Shown: in pieces, positions 47,815-60,180 of the stretch
Layout: every line of letters starts with the position of its first letter
Numbering within the stretch: the stretch's first letter is position 1
Assembly (NCBI GenBank): GCA_036023115.1
Contig: JAYKKT010000059.1
Coordinates: forward strand, 4,573,501-4,637,500
From: Brasenia schreberi
Lineage: Eukaryota > Streptophyta > Magnoliopsida > Nymphaeales > Cabombaceae
Reading direction: 5' to 3'
DNA length: 64,000 nucleotides
Translations under genes and position numbers: made by a program
The notes under the pieces: model-generated
Databases searched by the model: none
What the model saw: only the letters and a program-made list of their open reading frames with translations
Told to the model about the DNA's origin: nothing

Positions 47815-48128
47815 TAGACATGGACGGTTCTGAGCAGGCCCGAAGGAACCAGTTGGAACCGGAACTGCCGGAACACCCAGACCGGGATCCGAATACGAAA
47901 CATAGAAGGATCCTGTTTTTGCTTTCAGTTCCACAAGATTGCAATTGTGCCGGAACCGGTGGTTTCATAATCTTGTAATATTTTTCTTATTTCAAAATTT
48001 TAAAATATTTTTCCGGTTTGAGGCGGTTTATGACATAAACTGGAAAGTAAACCAACGGTTTTGAACCGGCTGGATCCCAGCTCGGTTCCAATTCCTGATT
48101 GTAAGTAAACTAGTACTGGCCATGTCTA
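47815..48128. mobile_element. GAACC-rich short element with 8-bp TSD (hAT-like MITE candidate)
   Basis: It starts TAGACATGGACGGTTC and ends ACTGGCCATGTCTA (inverted ends). The flanks CTGTCCAC (47807-47814) and CTGTCTAC (48129-48136) match at seven of eight positions. An 8-bp duplication and T/C-A-G-type short ends fit the hAT superfamily. The interior is GAACC/GGTTC-rich with no open frame. It is the best-preserved member in this window. Confidence 0.65.
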
Positions 48129-49417
48129 CTGTCTACCTAACCCCTAAGTTGTCGAGATTAGATATGGCCAGTTTGAAATAGGCTCAATGGTTTGAATTGA
48201 AAATGAACCGGGGTAGAAACTACTTGAAATTTGAAACAGTCAAACTAGACTCGAAAACAAATACCACGCTGTCCGGATCTAATTCCATAATCTATGGAAC
48301 TGAAACCGGAACCGCCAATCCAATATATTTTTTCATTTTCTATTTAGTGATTTTTTCTAGTTCCAATTCGGTTCCGGTTCCGGTTCCGGTTCCTAATTCC
48401 ACTTGCGGGTTCCAAGCTAGAAATGCCACGTTTAGTTATGCTGTCGACTTATCTCCCAGTTATTCCTGTCGAGAGGATTGCTCAAGTGCTCTCTGATGCT
48501 GATGATCATTCACCAGAAAAGATTGTAGCAGAGGCACGCTAGCTAATGGCACCCGGTTATGCGGCACGCTGTCGCTTTGCTCGTATACCATCTATTAGAG
48601 AGACACTATGTGAATGTGTGTGTGCGCGTATGTGTTTTGTGCCGCCTTGCAGATCGAATGTTTCGTTTTAGTTGTAAGGAGCTTAATCTTGTTAGAATTG
48701 TATACATTCATGGCTAGTTTTTTCGTGTTGAAGTCCCTTCCTGTTCTCTCTTTTGTTCATAAAATTGGCATACTCAACGGGATGATACGCTTTCAGAGCA
48801 GAAGATGCAGTCCTAATATAAATGATGCGAATGGGGATGAGCAGGTCTGATTCATCTGATGCAGTTAGCACCTGAAGATAAACATACATTGTTCAAGAAA
48901 GGAAGATAAACATAAATTATAAGACAACAGCGCAGCATTTGAACAGAAGGTGACACAGAGACTTGTGTGCGTGGGTATGCGTCTGTGTGTGGCAGGATCT
49001 CGAAATTGAAAGATTTCATTGGAAGTGGTGGGTTGAAACCTCTTCTATTCATATGAATGACAGGGCCGTCTGTTCACATCACCTAAATATGAGCGCTTTG
49101 ATGTTCACCAGAGGTGAGTTGAGTGCTTCCCTTTAAAATCTCAGGCAAAGAAGGATATGGGTTTGCCTGCCAAATTGAAGGCTCGGTATTGATACTCAAG
49201 AAGGTAGACACTTCCAAAAGCACACACGCACGATACACACATACTGCACATTGAAGCTACAAGACATCGCTTTTGCGCCCTAGAACATGCGGGGTGATTG
49301 TCTGTCTTTCAATTGTTCCAAGAAGATTCCGTGAACTCCTTGCCACTCTCGAAAATCCTTCTCAAAGATGCTTGAAATTTGAACTTCGTCCTACATTGGC
49401 TTAAACTTTCTCTCTAT
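48129..49417. other. intergenic with a further GAACC-rich stretch
   Basis: Positions about 48160-48420 contain another GGTTCC-rich stretch starting near TAGATATGGCCAGTTT, with a tandem GGTTCC run at about 48370-48392. The remainder has no recognised exons; GT-rich patches lie near 48610-48640 and 48960-48995. Confidence 0.4.
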
Positions 49418-49489
49418 AATCGATATGATCTAATACAACAACAACTACTAAGCCTTTTCCCATACTAGACAGGGAATCGATATGATCTA
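49418..49489 (-). mobile_element. 42-bp LINE-tail micro-insertion with 15-bp TSD
   Basis: The reverse LINE 3' terminus (49433-49474) is bounded by the exact duplication AATCGATATGATCTA (49418-49432 and 49475-49489). It contains the CAA repeat and about the last 30 bases of the element only. Confidence 0.93.
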
Positions 49490-49622
49490 TAAAAATTTTT
49501 AAACGCCCATCCAATTTTTGCCCCAGTGATGATACCATTGATGCGATGCAGCAGTACATGTAAGTTCCAATAAACATACAAGAGCGCGTTTTCCTTCTCT
49601 TACCATCATGCCTTACTCGTTA

Positions 49623-49830
49623 AAAACTATGCTTATGTAAGAGATCGTTCAAAACTATGCTTATGTAAGGGATCACTCTTATGATCAGTCTCGATAAAAA
49701 AAGAAGATTATGTTAGACTTTCAACAGTCAGTGTAAAACTTTATTGAACTTATTTATCATGAATTTTTCTAATTATAATAGAGCTATGTGAACCGGCTGA
49801 CCTCATTTGTTATGGGAAAAGGCTTAATAA
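49623..49830 (+). mobile_element. LINE internal-deletion derivative (5' leader joined to 3' tail)
   Basis: In plus orientation it begins with a diverged LINE 5' leader (TATGTAAGGGATCACTC at about 49655, then the GTTAGACTTTC and GTAAAACTTTATT phrases that correspond to 19576-19660) and ends with the LINE 3' terminus (TTATGGGAAAAGGCTTAA near 49815). The 3 kb coding middle is absent. A 28-bp tandem repeat covers its first bases (49623 and 49651). Old and degraded. Confidence 0.65.
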
Positions 49831-50839
49831 CTGATCGACTCCACTCCTTAAAATTAGCATCATATTTGCATGCAAGGAAGTATATTTCATCAAAGAAATA
49901 TAGTTATTGCATGTCAAAGTCACATTCATTGGTCGCTATGGATTGAATATTCTCCACAATGGTGAAATTAGAAGGACGACCAGACCAACACGGGGTCCAG
50001 CAGATGAGTGCTGATACTCCTGCTCAACTCAGTCTCCAAACTATGAAACCCAGATTTTGTTGAGGAGCCGCAAAAGAGAATGGAAGGCCTTGAAAGTGTC
50101 GGAACGAAACTATCGAACACGATCATGTTTCACTTAAATCCAAGTTGCAAAGATCACAATGGAGACTAAGAATCCAAGTAGACAAACCCATTACCATGGG
50201 AAAAGGAAAACCACTCCCATTTGTCGAGACATAGTCATTCAGGCACTTCTTCTCCCTCTGAAAACTAATAGTGGATCAAATCATACTATATATTGCCAAC
50301 ATGAGCAATTTCACCTCTACACACATCTTTGCTCATTCTGTGCGGCTCCACAAATTCCAGACAGCTAATATGACCCAGTGTAAGTGGGGCACCAAACAGG
50401 ACCAGGAACAAGTTGGAAACAAAATAGGTTAAACCTGACCCGAAACCGCCAGTTCTGGTTTACCCTCGACCGGTCATGTCCGCTGAACATATCAAGGAAA
50501 GAAAAGTTCAGAGTAATATTGTGCACATCTGATCGGGTAGCGGATAGCCGGTAGCAGGCTGAATCCCTTATTTTCTTGCTTGGCTCCGCTCCTCTCTCCA
50601 GTTATAGCTACACTAGCTAGTTTCTAATCAAGCAGATCGAGTTCAGAAAAACCATGGTCACAAACTCCATTATCAATATTGAAAGATTATTAGATTATCG
50701 TAAATCTAACTCCTGTCTGTCTACCATAAGATTTTTAATATAGTGATTATCCATAGGAAACGAAATTCAAAAGGAAGACTAAATAAAAAAAATTCTCTAA
50801 AACGAAATTTTGAAGGAGACTGACAACATAAACTGATAC
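49831..50839. other. intergenic; GAACC-rich patch; TOC159 3' region
   Basis: A short GAACC-type patch ending CCGGTCATGTCC lies at about 50383-50480. The last few hundred bases before 50840 probably include the TOC159 3' untranslated region. No coding exon was recognised. Confidence 0.35.
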
Positions 50840-53800
50840 CTAATGCGTTTCCTTGGCTTCACCAGCCCGTAAGTGCCGGAAAATGGCGCCGACCATCGGC
50901 AAGATGCACATGAGAGCAATCTGAAGCTGATCCGAGCTGCTGGTCGTGACCTTGATCTGCCCACTTGGCTTGCTGTTCAGACCCATCTGTATGGTACTCT
51001 TAGTACACCGGCCAACTGAGAACTGAGTCTGTAAGTTGGCGCCTAATGCCAGGTCGCAGACTCGCCACTGCATCAGGGAAAGTCCTAATGTAGTTGTATC
51101 CTGACTGATAGGATGATCCTTATTCAAGAACCGTGCTTCCAAGCTCGCACCGTATGCGAGATCACTACGGGATCGGATTGCTCCGGCGGCCACCGTGAGA
51201 ATTGCCCATTTTCCGAGCGAAACCTGATCCTCCAACTTGATTCCAGATGCCAACGAGCCCCCCATTTGGGCTAAAATCAACCCAGCTGCAGTCTTGTTTT
51301 TCTTGAAGTTTTTGAATTTTGTTTCATTTCTGAATATGCAAGCAAGCTTCGTTCCAACCGTTTGAATGTCAAAGGCTGACAGAGTGGCGCCATGGTCGCC
51401 ATGCTTCACTGAAAGATAAGAGTCCATATGGATATTGAATTCACTCTTGTCCTTGATGATCTGACCAGAAAAACCTGCCGGAAACCGACCAGCAAGAAGA
51501 AGGTTCTTCTCGAGGTTGATGCCATCGTATCCACAATCATGATCCCATACCTGATTGTTCAACATAGGACCCGCTAGCAGTTGGGATCCGGCAAGATGCC
51601 TATACCTGAATGCAGGGCTATCACCATCGAATGTAAGAGGCAATGCCGTGTCAGGCATTGGCTCCTGAATGTCTACACCGCCAACATCCTCATGTTCAGA
51701 TTCAGCGGCTTCGGGGACGGACGCTTCACCACGATGCTTCTTTTGCTCTCTCCCGTGTCTCCTTTTCTCCTTCAATTGTTTCTTTTGGAGCAACATCACT
51801 CTATAATCATACTCCTCGAAGTAGGCCTTCCTTTGTTCCTTGCTAAGCTTAGAAATATGAGATTTTTGCAATGGTTTGAATGGTGGGAGCTCATCATACT
51901 CATCAGCATCTGATAATTCGTCCTCAGAGTCGAGATTTTCATCCCCATCATCTGCAGCAGCAACTCTGGGATGTGCTCTTGATTGCAAGAGTGTTGACAG
52001 CAGAAATGGTAGTGGTGACCTCTGGTGGGGTATGCTGCCACTAAAGAAGAATTTCCCGGCGGCCTCATGGGGCAATTTCAATAGAGCATTCGCCTCCAAT
52101 AATATCCTTCTCGAGTAGCATAACATGAGCAAGTGAGGCAGCCAACTCTGCCCATTGGGGAGTACCCAGTGTCCGTCCTGATTCTGCCCGCAAGAAGGGT
52201 GGTTCTCAACAAGAACCATTTGATTCACGAGATGCATATCGCGAACCACCCGCCGGATCGAATTTTGTAAGGAATTCAAGCTGTGCTGGATGAATGTTTC
52301 GTAACGGAGTTGGGCACCATTAGGGCCACCAGGAGGTGCACAAGAAGCGTGAGTCAAAGCCACAATTGCATTCGACAAAATAGATGGCCCGAGGTTAGAG
52401 GCAACCGACTGCAGCAATGGAAGATCATTGGATTCATGGTCGATGGCGTCTATCCGATCAACGTACACAACAACATCCGGCGGGAAATTCTTCATGAATC
52501 GCTTCACCGATGAAAGAATCTTCTTGTTGGTAGATTGCTCCATAACAGAAGTTCTTAATCCCGGAGTATCAATCATTCGTAGTTTCACTCCGTTAACTAT
52601 ACCGGTGACCTCTCTCACCATACATGTAGATGACTGGAATGCATTAGTTCGAGTCTTTTCCTCCCCAAATATAGAATTGATGGTCGCGCTCTTGCCAACT
52701 CCAGTCTTTCCAATGATCAACATGGTGCAAGAGAAATCCAAATCAGTGTTACCATCTTCCTCTAGTTTTCTTGCGATTCTGTGAGCAGCATCTATGCTGA
52801 AATTTCTAATGCTAGTTCTTTGGCGTGGTGTTTTCTCACAGAGGCTTAATCTGTAAAGAACCTGAGTAGTAATCGGCTCCTTATGTAAATATCCTAATCT
52901 ATGAATAAGGCGAAGAAACTTCACTCTCAGATTGTTTATCTTTTCTTGGTGGTTCTTCTCCTCTTCATCCATGTCATCTGATACTGATTGTATCTCCGAA
53001 ACATCGGATTGAGTTCGACGGCCTGCGCAAGGCCTGAGAGATGGAAGCGATGATCCTAAGCCTGCTGGACCTTCACTAGGAAGGAAACTTGAATTGGCTT
53101 GATAGTTTTCGTTGGCTTTTTGAGGAGAAGCACTCATTGCGGCCTTTAGCAGGGCAGTCAGTGCAGCAAAATCAAACAACTTCTCATCGTCTTCATCTTC
53201 ATGGGCACCCACTGCTTCATCAGAATCGGATGTTGCCAGACCGTCACCAGGGACTCTTCCGTCGGAGCTTCCACATGTGTTGACGAATTTCTCCAACTCC
53301 TCGGCAAAATTCAATTCCTGAGTTGCATCATCGTGGGCTTCTGAACCAGTCACAAGCTTCTTTTCCAGCGTGTCCTCATCGTCACCATTTGAACTGGTTT
53401 CGGATTCATCGGCAACGATTTCATGTCCCGAATCCAGTACTTGATCAACAATGTCTACGGATTCTTCTCCTTCAACACCGTGGCCAACACCATCTTCTCC
53501 TGCAACTCCTAAACTGGTCTTGCACTCATCAAACTCGACATTTTCTCTCTTCGCAACAATACTGCTCTGCTCCATAAATTCGAGACTTGCTTTGATAGAA
53601 TCATCCTCTACAGAACCAGTTTCATCGGATTCTATCGCATCAACAACCGGGTGGATCCTCAATTTTGAGTTTTCCTCATCCTTCTCTACCTTCATAATGC
53701 CAATTCCTGCAGAACCCGTGGTTTTAGCAACTGGGTAGCTGCCAAAACCAGGAATTTCTCTACTACAATCGAAATCCAAAACTTCTCCGTCGTCCTCGTC

Positions 53801-54277
53801 GCCCTTTACCGTCAATGCCACCGACTTCGAAACCAACTTTCCATCAATAACACCCACCTCCTCCTCTTCTGCGTGAAACTCACCGTCTCCATCGCTCCCG
53901 CTCTCGGTATAGGCGTCCTCCGCTTCGTCGGATACCTTCGCGATCGGCACCATGGTCGGCGATGGCCAGAACACACCAGAAAAAGAAGAGCCGGCGTCAT
54001 CCCTCGCCCTCACAAGTGCCACACCGTCGTCTTCGACCGCGTCATGGAATCCCTCAGACTCTGGCTCGGTATCTACGAAGAAGGATCGCTCGGAAGCGGA
54101 CTCGAACCCCTCATCTCCACTCCAGAATCGCGCAGAACCGTCGCTATATTGGCTGCCCTCGTCATCTACGCTAGTTTCGGTATCGTTGTCGTCCGCATCC
54201 CTGGAAATCGGTGCTCTGATAGCCGGTAACACCGAAGGTAAACCTCGATGGAGCGAAGTGAAACGCCGAGAATCCAT
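50840..54277 (-). CDS. TOC159: TOC159-family chloroplast preprotein import receptor GTPase
   Basis: Outer-envelope GTPase receptor of the TOC complex that recognises transit peptides of chloroplast preproteins. A single open exon of 1145 residues from the ATG at 54277 (MDSRRFTSLHRG); the frame is open 30 bases further up but without an ATG. Residues 1 to about 480 form the long acidic A domain (Asp/Glu/Ser-rich). The G domain follows with P-loop GKTGVGKSATINSIF (from residue 523), DTPGLR and THASCAPPGGPNG. The C-terminal half is the membrane-anchoring M domain with LTFDGDSPAFRYRHL, WDHDCGYDGIN and the conserved end LGANLQTQFSVGR, SSSDQLQIALMCILP. Length and motifs fit TOC159 better than the shorter TOC90 or TOC132/120, although subgroup assignment needs a tree. 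Confidence 0.95.
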   Translation of the reverse strand: MDSRRFTSLHRGLPSVLPAIRAPISRDADDNDTETSVDDEGSQYSDGSARFWSGDEGFESASERSFFVDTEPESEGFHDAVEDDGVALVRARDDAGSSFSGVFWPSPTMVPIAKVSDEAEDAYTESGSDGDGEFHAEEEEVGVIDGKLVSKSVALTVKGDEDDGEVLDFDCSREIPGFGSYPVAKTTGSAGIGIMKVEKDEENSKLRIHPVVDAIESDETGSVEDDSIKASLEFMEQSSIVAKRENVEFDECKTSLGVAGEDGVGHGVEGEESVDIVDQVLDSGHEIVADESETSSNGDDEDTLEKKLVTGSEAHDDATQELNFAEELEKFVNTCGSSDGRVPGDGLATSDSDEAVGAHEDEDDEKLFDFAALTALLKAAMSASPQKANENYQANSSFLPSEGPAGLGSSLPSLRPCAGRRTQSDVSEIQSVSDDMDEEEKNHQEKINNLRVKFLRLIHRLGYLHKEPITTQVLYRLSLCEKTPRQRTSIRNFSIDAAHRIARKLEEDGNTDLDFSCTMLIIGKTGVGKSATINSIFGEEKTRTNAFQSSTCMVREVTGIVNGVKLRMIDTPGLRTSVMEQSTNKKILSSVKRFMKNFPPDVVVYVDRIDAIDHESNDLPLLQSVASNLGPSILSNAIVALTHASCAPPGGPNGAQLRYETFIQHSLNSLQNSIRRVVRDMHLVNQMVLVENHPSCGQNQDGHWVLPNGQSWLPHLLMLCYSRRILLEANALLKLPHEAAGKFFFSGSIPHQRSPLPFLLSTLLQSRAHPRVAAADDGDENLDSEDELSDADEYDELPPFKPLQKSHISKLSKEQRKAYFEEYDYRVMLLQKKQLKEKRRHGREQKKHRGEASVPEAAESEHEDVGGVDIQEPMPDTALPLTFDGDSPAFRYRHLAGSQLLAGPMLNNQVWDHDCGYDGINLEKNLLLAGRFPAGFSGQIIKDKSEFNIHMDSYLSVKHGDHGATLSAFDIQTVGTKLACIFRNETKFKNFKKNKTAAGLILAQMGGSLASGIKLEDQVSLGKWAILTVAAGAIRSRSDLAYGASLEARFLNKDHPISQDTTTLGLSLMQWRVCDLALGANLQTQFSVGRCTKSTIQMGLNSKPSGQIKVTTSSSDQLQIALMCILPMVGAIFRHLRAGEAKETH

Positions 54278-54604
54278 AGCAATGGCGGTGGGTGTGGGTG
54301 TGGGCACTCGCGTATGCGTTGTGGGGCGTAAGTTCGCCCTCTCTCTCTCAACTTGGTACAGTACAGGATTCCGTTGAGAAACAAGAACTCTGGTACGGGA
54401 TTCTTTTCCCGTTATGGTGTTACGAACAGCAAGGCGATGAAGAAATGATTAAAGAAACAAATGGTGAGATTAAGAAAACAAGTATGAGATCTTCCACCAC
54501 AATTATGGAATCTTACAAGAACTTCTACTCATTAATTGAGAATTTACTTTGACTGCCATGAGAGTATTTATATGGTTTCCTTGAACACAAAACCCAGGAC
54601 GATG
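54278..54604 (-). promoter_or_regulatory. TOC159 leader and proximal promoter (probable)
   Basis: Directly upstream of the TOC159 ATG. It includes a CT/GA-rich patch at about 54337-54352 that would lie in the leader. No TATA box or start site can be fixed from the sequence alone. Confidence 0.35.
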
Positions 54605-54712
54605 CGCAAAAGCTCACCTAGCTAGGGCTTTAGACTCACAAGTAGGTCATGAGTTCGATATAGGGGCATGCATACTTGCTTCAGCCTCCCCACTATAAAA
54701 ACAAAATTAAGG
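54605..54712 (+). mobile_element. tRNA-derived SINE
   Basis: A-box-like AGCTCACCTAGC, B-box-like GAGTTCGATAT, then GCATGCATACTTGCTTCAGC and CTCCCCACTAT with a short A-rich end: the same family as the copies at 32512 and 39649, here on the plus strand. No clear target duplication was found. Confidence 0.78.

Positions 54713-57804
<3,092 letters not shown>

Positions 57805-57848
<44 letters not shown>
57805..57848. repeat. (TA)n microsatellite
   Basis: About 22 TA units. Confidence 0.95.
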
Positions 57849-57851
<3 letters not shown>

Positions 57852-57980
57852 TGGGTATATTTGAGTTTAAAATGATTTTTATTATATTTAAAAACCAAAC
57901 TAGAATGATCTTGTTAACAAAAAAGATCACCAATACCCTTTTTCTTCACTACTGTTTATGTAGATACTTCTTTGTAAGAG

Positions 57981-58161
57981 ACAACAACTAAGCTTTTTCT
58001 CGTACTAGATAGGGTCGGCTATATGATTTTTTGACTTTTTTAGAATCCATAATAGGTCCAACAAAGTTTTACCTGGGTGTCACAAGCCTAACGTAACCTT
58101 CCTCTTTTATCCGGGCTTGAGAAGGGTCATGCAAAGGTGATCCCTTACATGAGAGGAGTTT
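57981..58161 (-). mobile_element. LINE internal-deletion derivative, 181 bp
   Basis: On the minus strand it starts with the LINE 5' end (AAACTCC-like at 58161, then the leader up to about 58045, matching 63400-63507) and jumps straight to the conserved LINE 3' terminus and CAA/GTT tail (57981-58030). The coding region is missing. The flanks CTTTGTAAGAG and CTTTGTACAAT (57970-57980, 58162-58172) agree over the first seven bases, a possible decayed target duplication, so it may have transposed as a short element. Confidence 0.8.
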
Positions 58162-58908
58162 CTTTGTACAATCCAGATTTTTTAAAAATTGATCTTTCCT
58201 TTATTTTTATTTTTATTTCTCAAGAGGAAGCTTTAATTACCGTATAGATGGTATTTATACTTCCATACCCAACAACTATTTAGACATCAAAGTAATATAG
58301 CATATTATCATTCTCTTCAACCTTCTCTTAGGGCTTCCTCTCAGCTGCATACACCAAGGCCCACGGTCCTCTCTTCCTCCGAAAAAGGTTCCCCTTCATC
58401 TATTGATTCCGGAATAGATCTAATTTGAAATCAAATCATTATTCTAAAAGATATCGAGTAATTGATAAATCAAATCTGGTCCTGTCATATTGGATCGAGT
58501 TCAACTTTTTCAAATTCACAAAAAAAGCCAATTGAAAATTGAATAATGTGAAATGAAATTAGATATATCAGGCAAGATTCAGGCCGACTGGATTTGGTTC
58601 TCTGTTCTTGTTAGTTTACTCCATTGTACATGGAAAACTGGTTTTTGTGGGTTGCCGTCGTGGGATTAGAATTTTTCTTTAGAGGTAGACATGACCAGTT
58701 CTAGTTCGTCCAGAACCATAATTCGAACCAGACCCTCTTCGGCTATAAACGGCAAGTTTCGCTTACTCTTTCGTGACAGTTAGTCCAACCCAGTGTCAGA
58801 TTCACTTTAGGGTGAGGTGAGTGTGGGTTCGCCACTGATCCATCCGGTTTTGTTTAGGAACCACCGATTTTTGTATTTGAATGTAACAAAGAACATTATT
58901 GTTATTAG

Positions 58909-58981
<73 letters not shown>

Positions 58982-60180
58982 CGATCGACCACCACTAACG
59001 TTACCTACTAGTGTTCGTCTCTTGAAAACACTATCGAATGCTTGCTTTTATACAAACTGGCCACCAACTTGCTTTGTAATAAATATGTCAATCTGCAGTC
59101 CGGTATGTGGGTTTTAATGTTCGAGAATGAGATCGCGGAAGCAAGATCGAGCATTTCCTCTTCTCTTTTTGTACTTCTTTTTCAGCTTCCTTTTCCTTTG
59201 TGTTTTGCGAAGGATTCGAGGACGAAATCTTGAAAATTCGGCCATTTTTTAGTTTCTGAGAAGTTGATTCGAGTTTTGGAGAGTTTGTGCATTTCGAGTC
59301 GGAATGTAGTGAATTTGATCTGGATGAGAGAAGAGGATGGGGTCTGACTGGTTCTCCTGCATTGAAGTTAGGAACTTTTTTGCTAGATGTTCGTGCAATA
59401 TATTTGGTAGAAGGACTTGTGTTACAGGAAAAGCGAAATTTTAGCTTTTATCCGTTTTCTTGGTGTCGTGCATTTGTTGATCTATAATGCTGCCTATAAT
59501 TCTTATTCAAAAGGTCTGTTTTATTTCCCCCCTGTTTCTTCGTTACGCCGGTATTCTTCTTCTCCTTTCTCTCTTTAAATCCTTCTTCGTAAAAGGGAGA
59601 AGACCCGAAATTTATGCATATTGCCTTCATTTTTCTTCTTGCATTGCTCTCTGGTTCATCTGAAAGTGGATACGTTGGCGTCGTACTTCTTACGAGTGGC
59701 ATGCATTTGTTGTAGGATACAGTTGCGTACTCTTGTTATCTGGATAAATGGGAACTTGTCCAATCTATAATGTTTAATATTTAAGGATTTCGCAGTCATG
59801 TTGATTCCAGGCATGAAAGCTCCTGAAAATCAATTGGTTTGGGGGTTATTTAGCAGTTAGCGTTCCTACTTTCCTGGCATATCTAGTCAGTCAAGTGTGA
59901 GATTGTTTTTCGCTTGAGACTTATAAAAGTGAACCTCATTATCATTGATATATTAACCGATGCGTCACAAATAAACTACTGTGCCTCCATGAACTTTATA
60001 ATCCATCTGCTATCTTGTGTCCGAGCTTGGCTATAGGGAATAAAACCTTTTAACTGACCCTGACATGGGAGCAGATTGGTTGAACACTTGTGCTTTTTAA
60101 GAAACCAAAAGAATTTAAGATTCAGCACTTAAGGGACAATTCAGCTTCTTCTCCATCGTGACCTTGCTATTGTTGGTTAT
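58162..60180. other. intergenic or truncated-gene region, no exon recognised
   Basis: A GAACC-type patch starting TAGACATGACCAG lies at about 58686-58760, and a (TA)n(GA)n tract at 58913-58979. The stretch 59040-59900 is less AT-rich and has leader-like T-rich sequence, but no open exon could be assigned. It was searched specifically for the next xanthine dehydrogenase exon, without success. Confidence 0.35.
58913..58979. repeat. (TA)n(GA)n composite microsatellite
   Basis: About 16 TA units followed by about 18 GA units. Confidence 0.95.

Noticed and set aside
51581..51913. 110-codon plus-strand frame within TOC159
   Set aside because: Antisense shadow of the TOC159 coding region, with no independent support.
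54166..54384. Several open frames antisense or shifted to the TOC159 start
   Set aside because: They are shadows of the GC-rich acidic-domain coding sequence; the TOC159 frame explains the region.
59287..59487. Plus-strand frame in the region left of the second LINE
   Set aside because: No family resemblance or splice partners; considered as an XDH exon on the other strand and found not to match.
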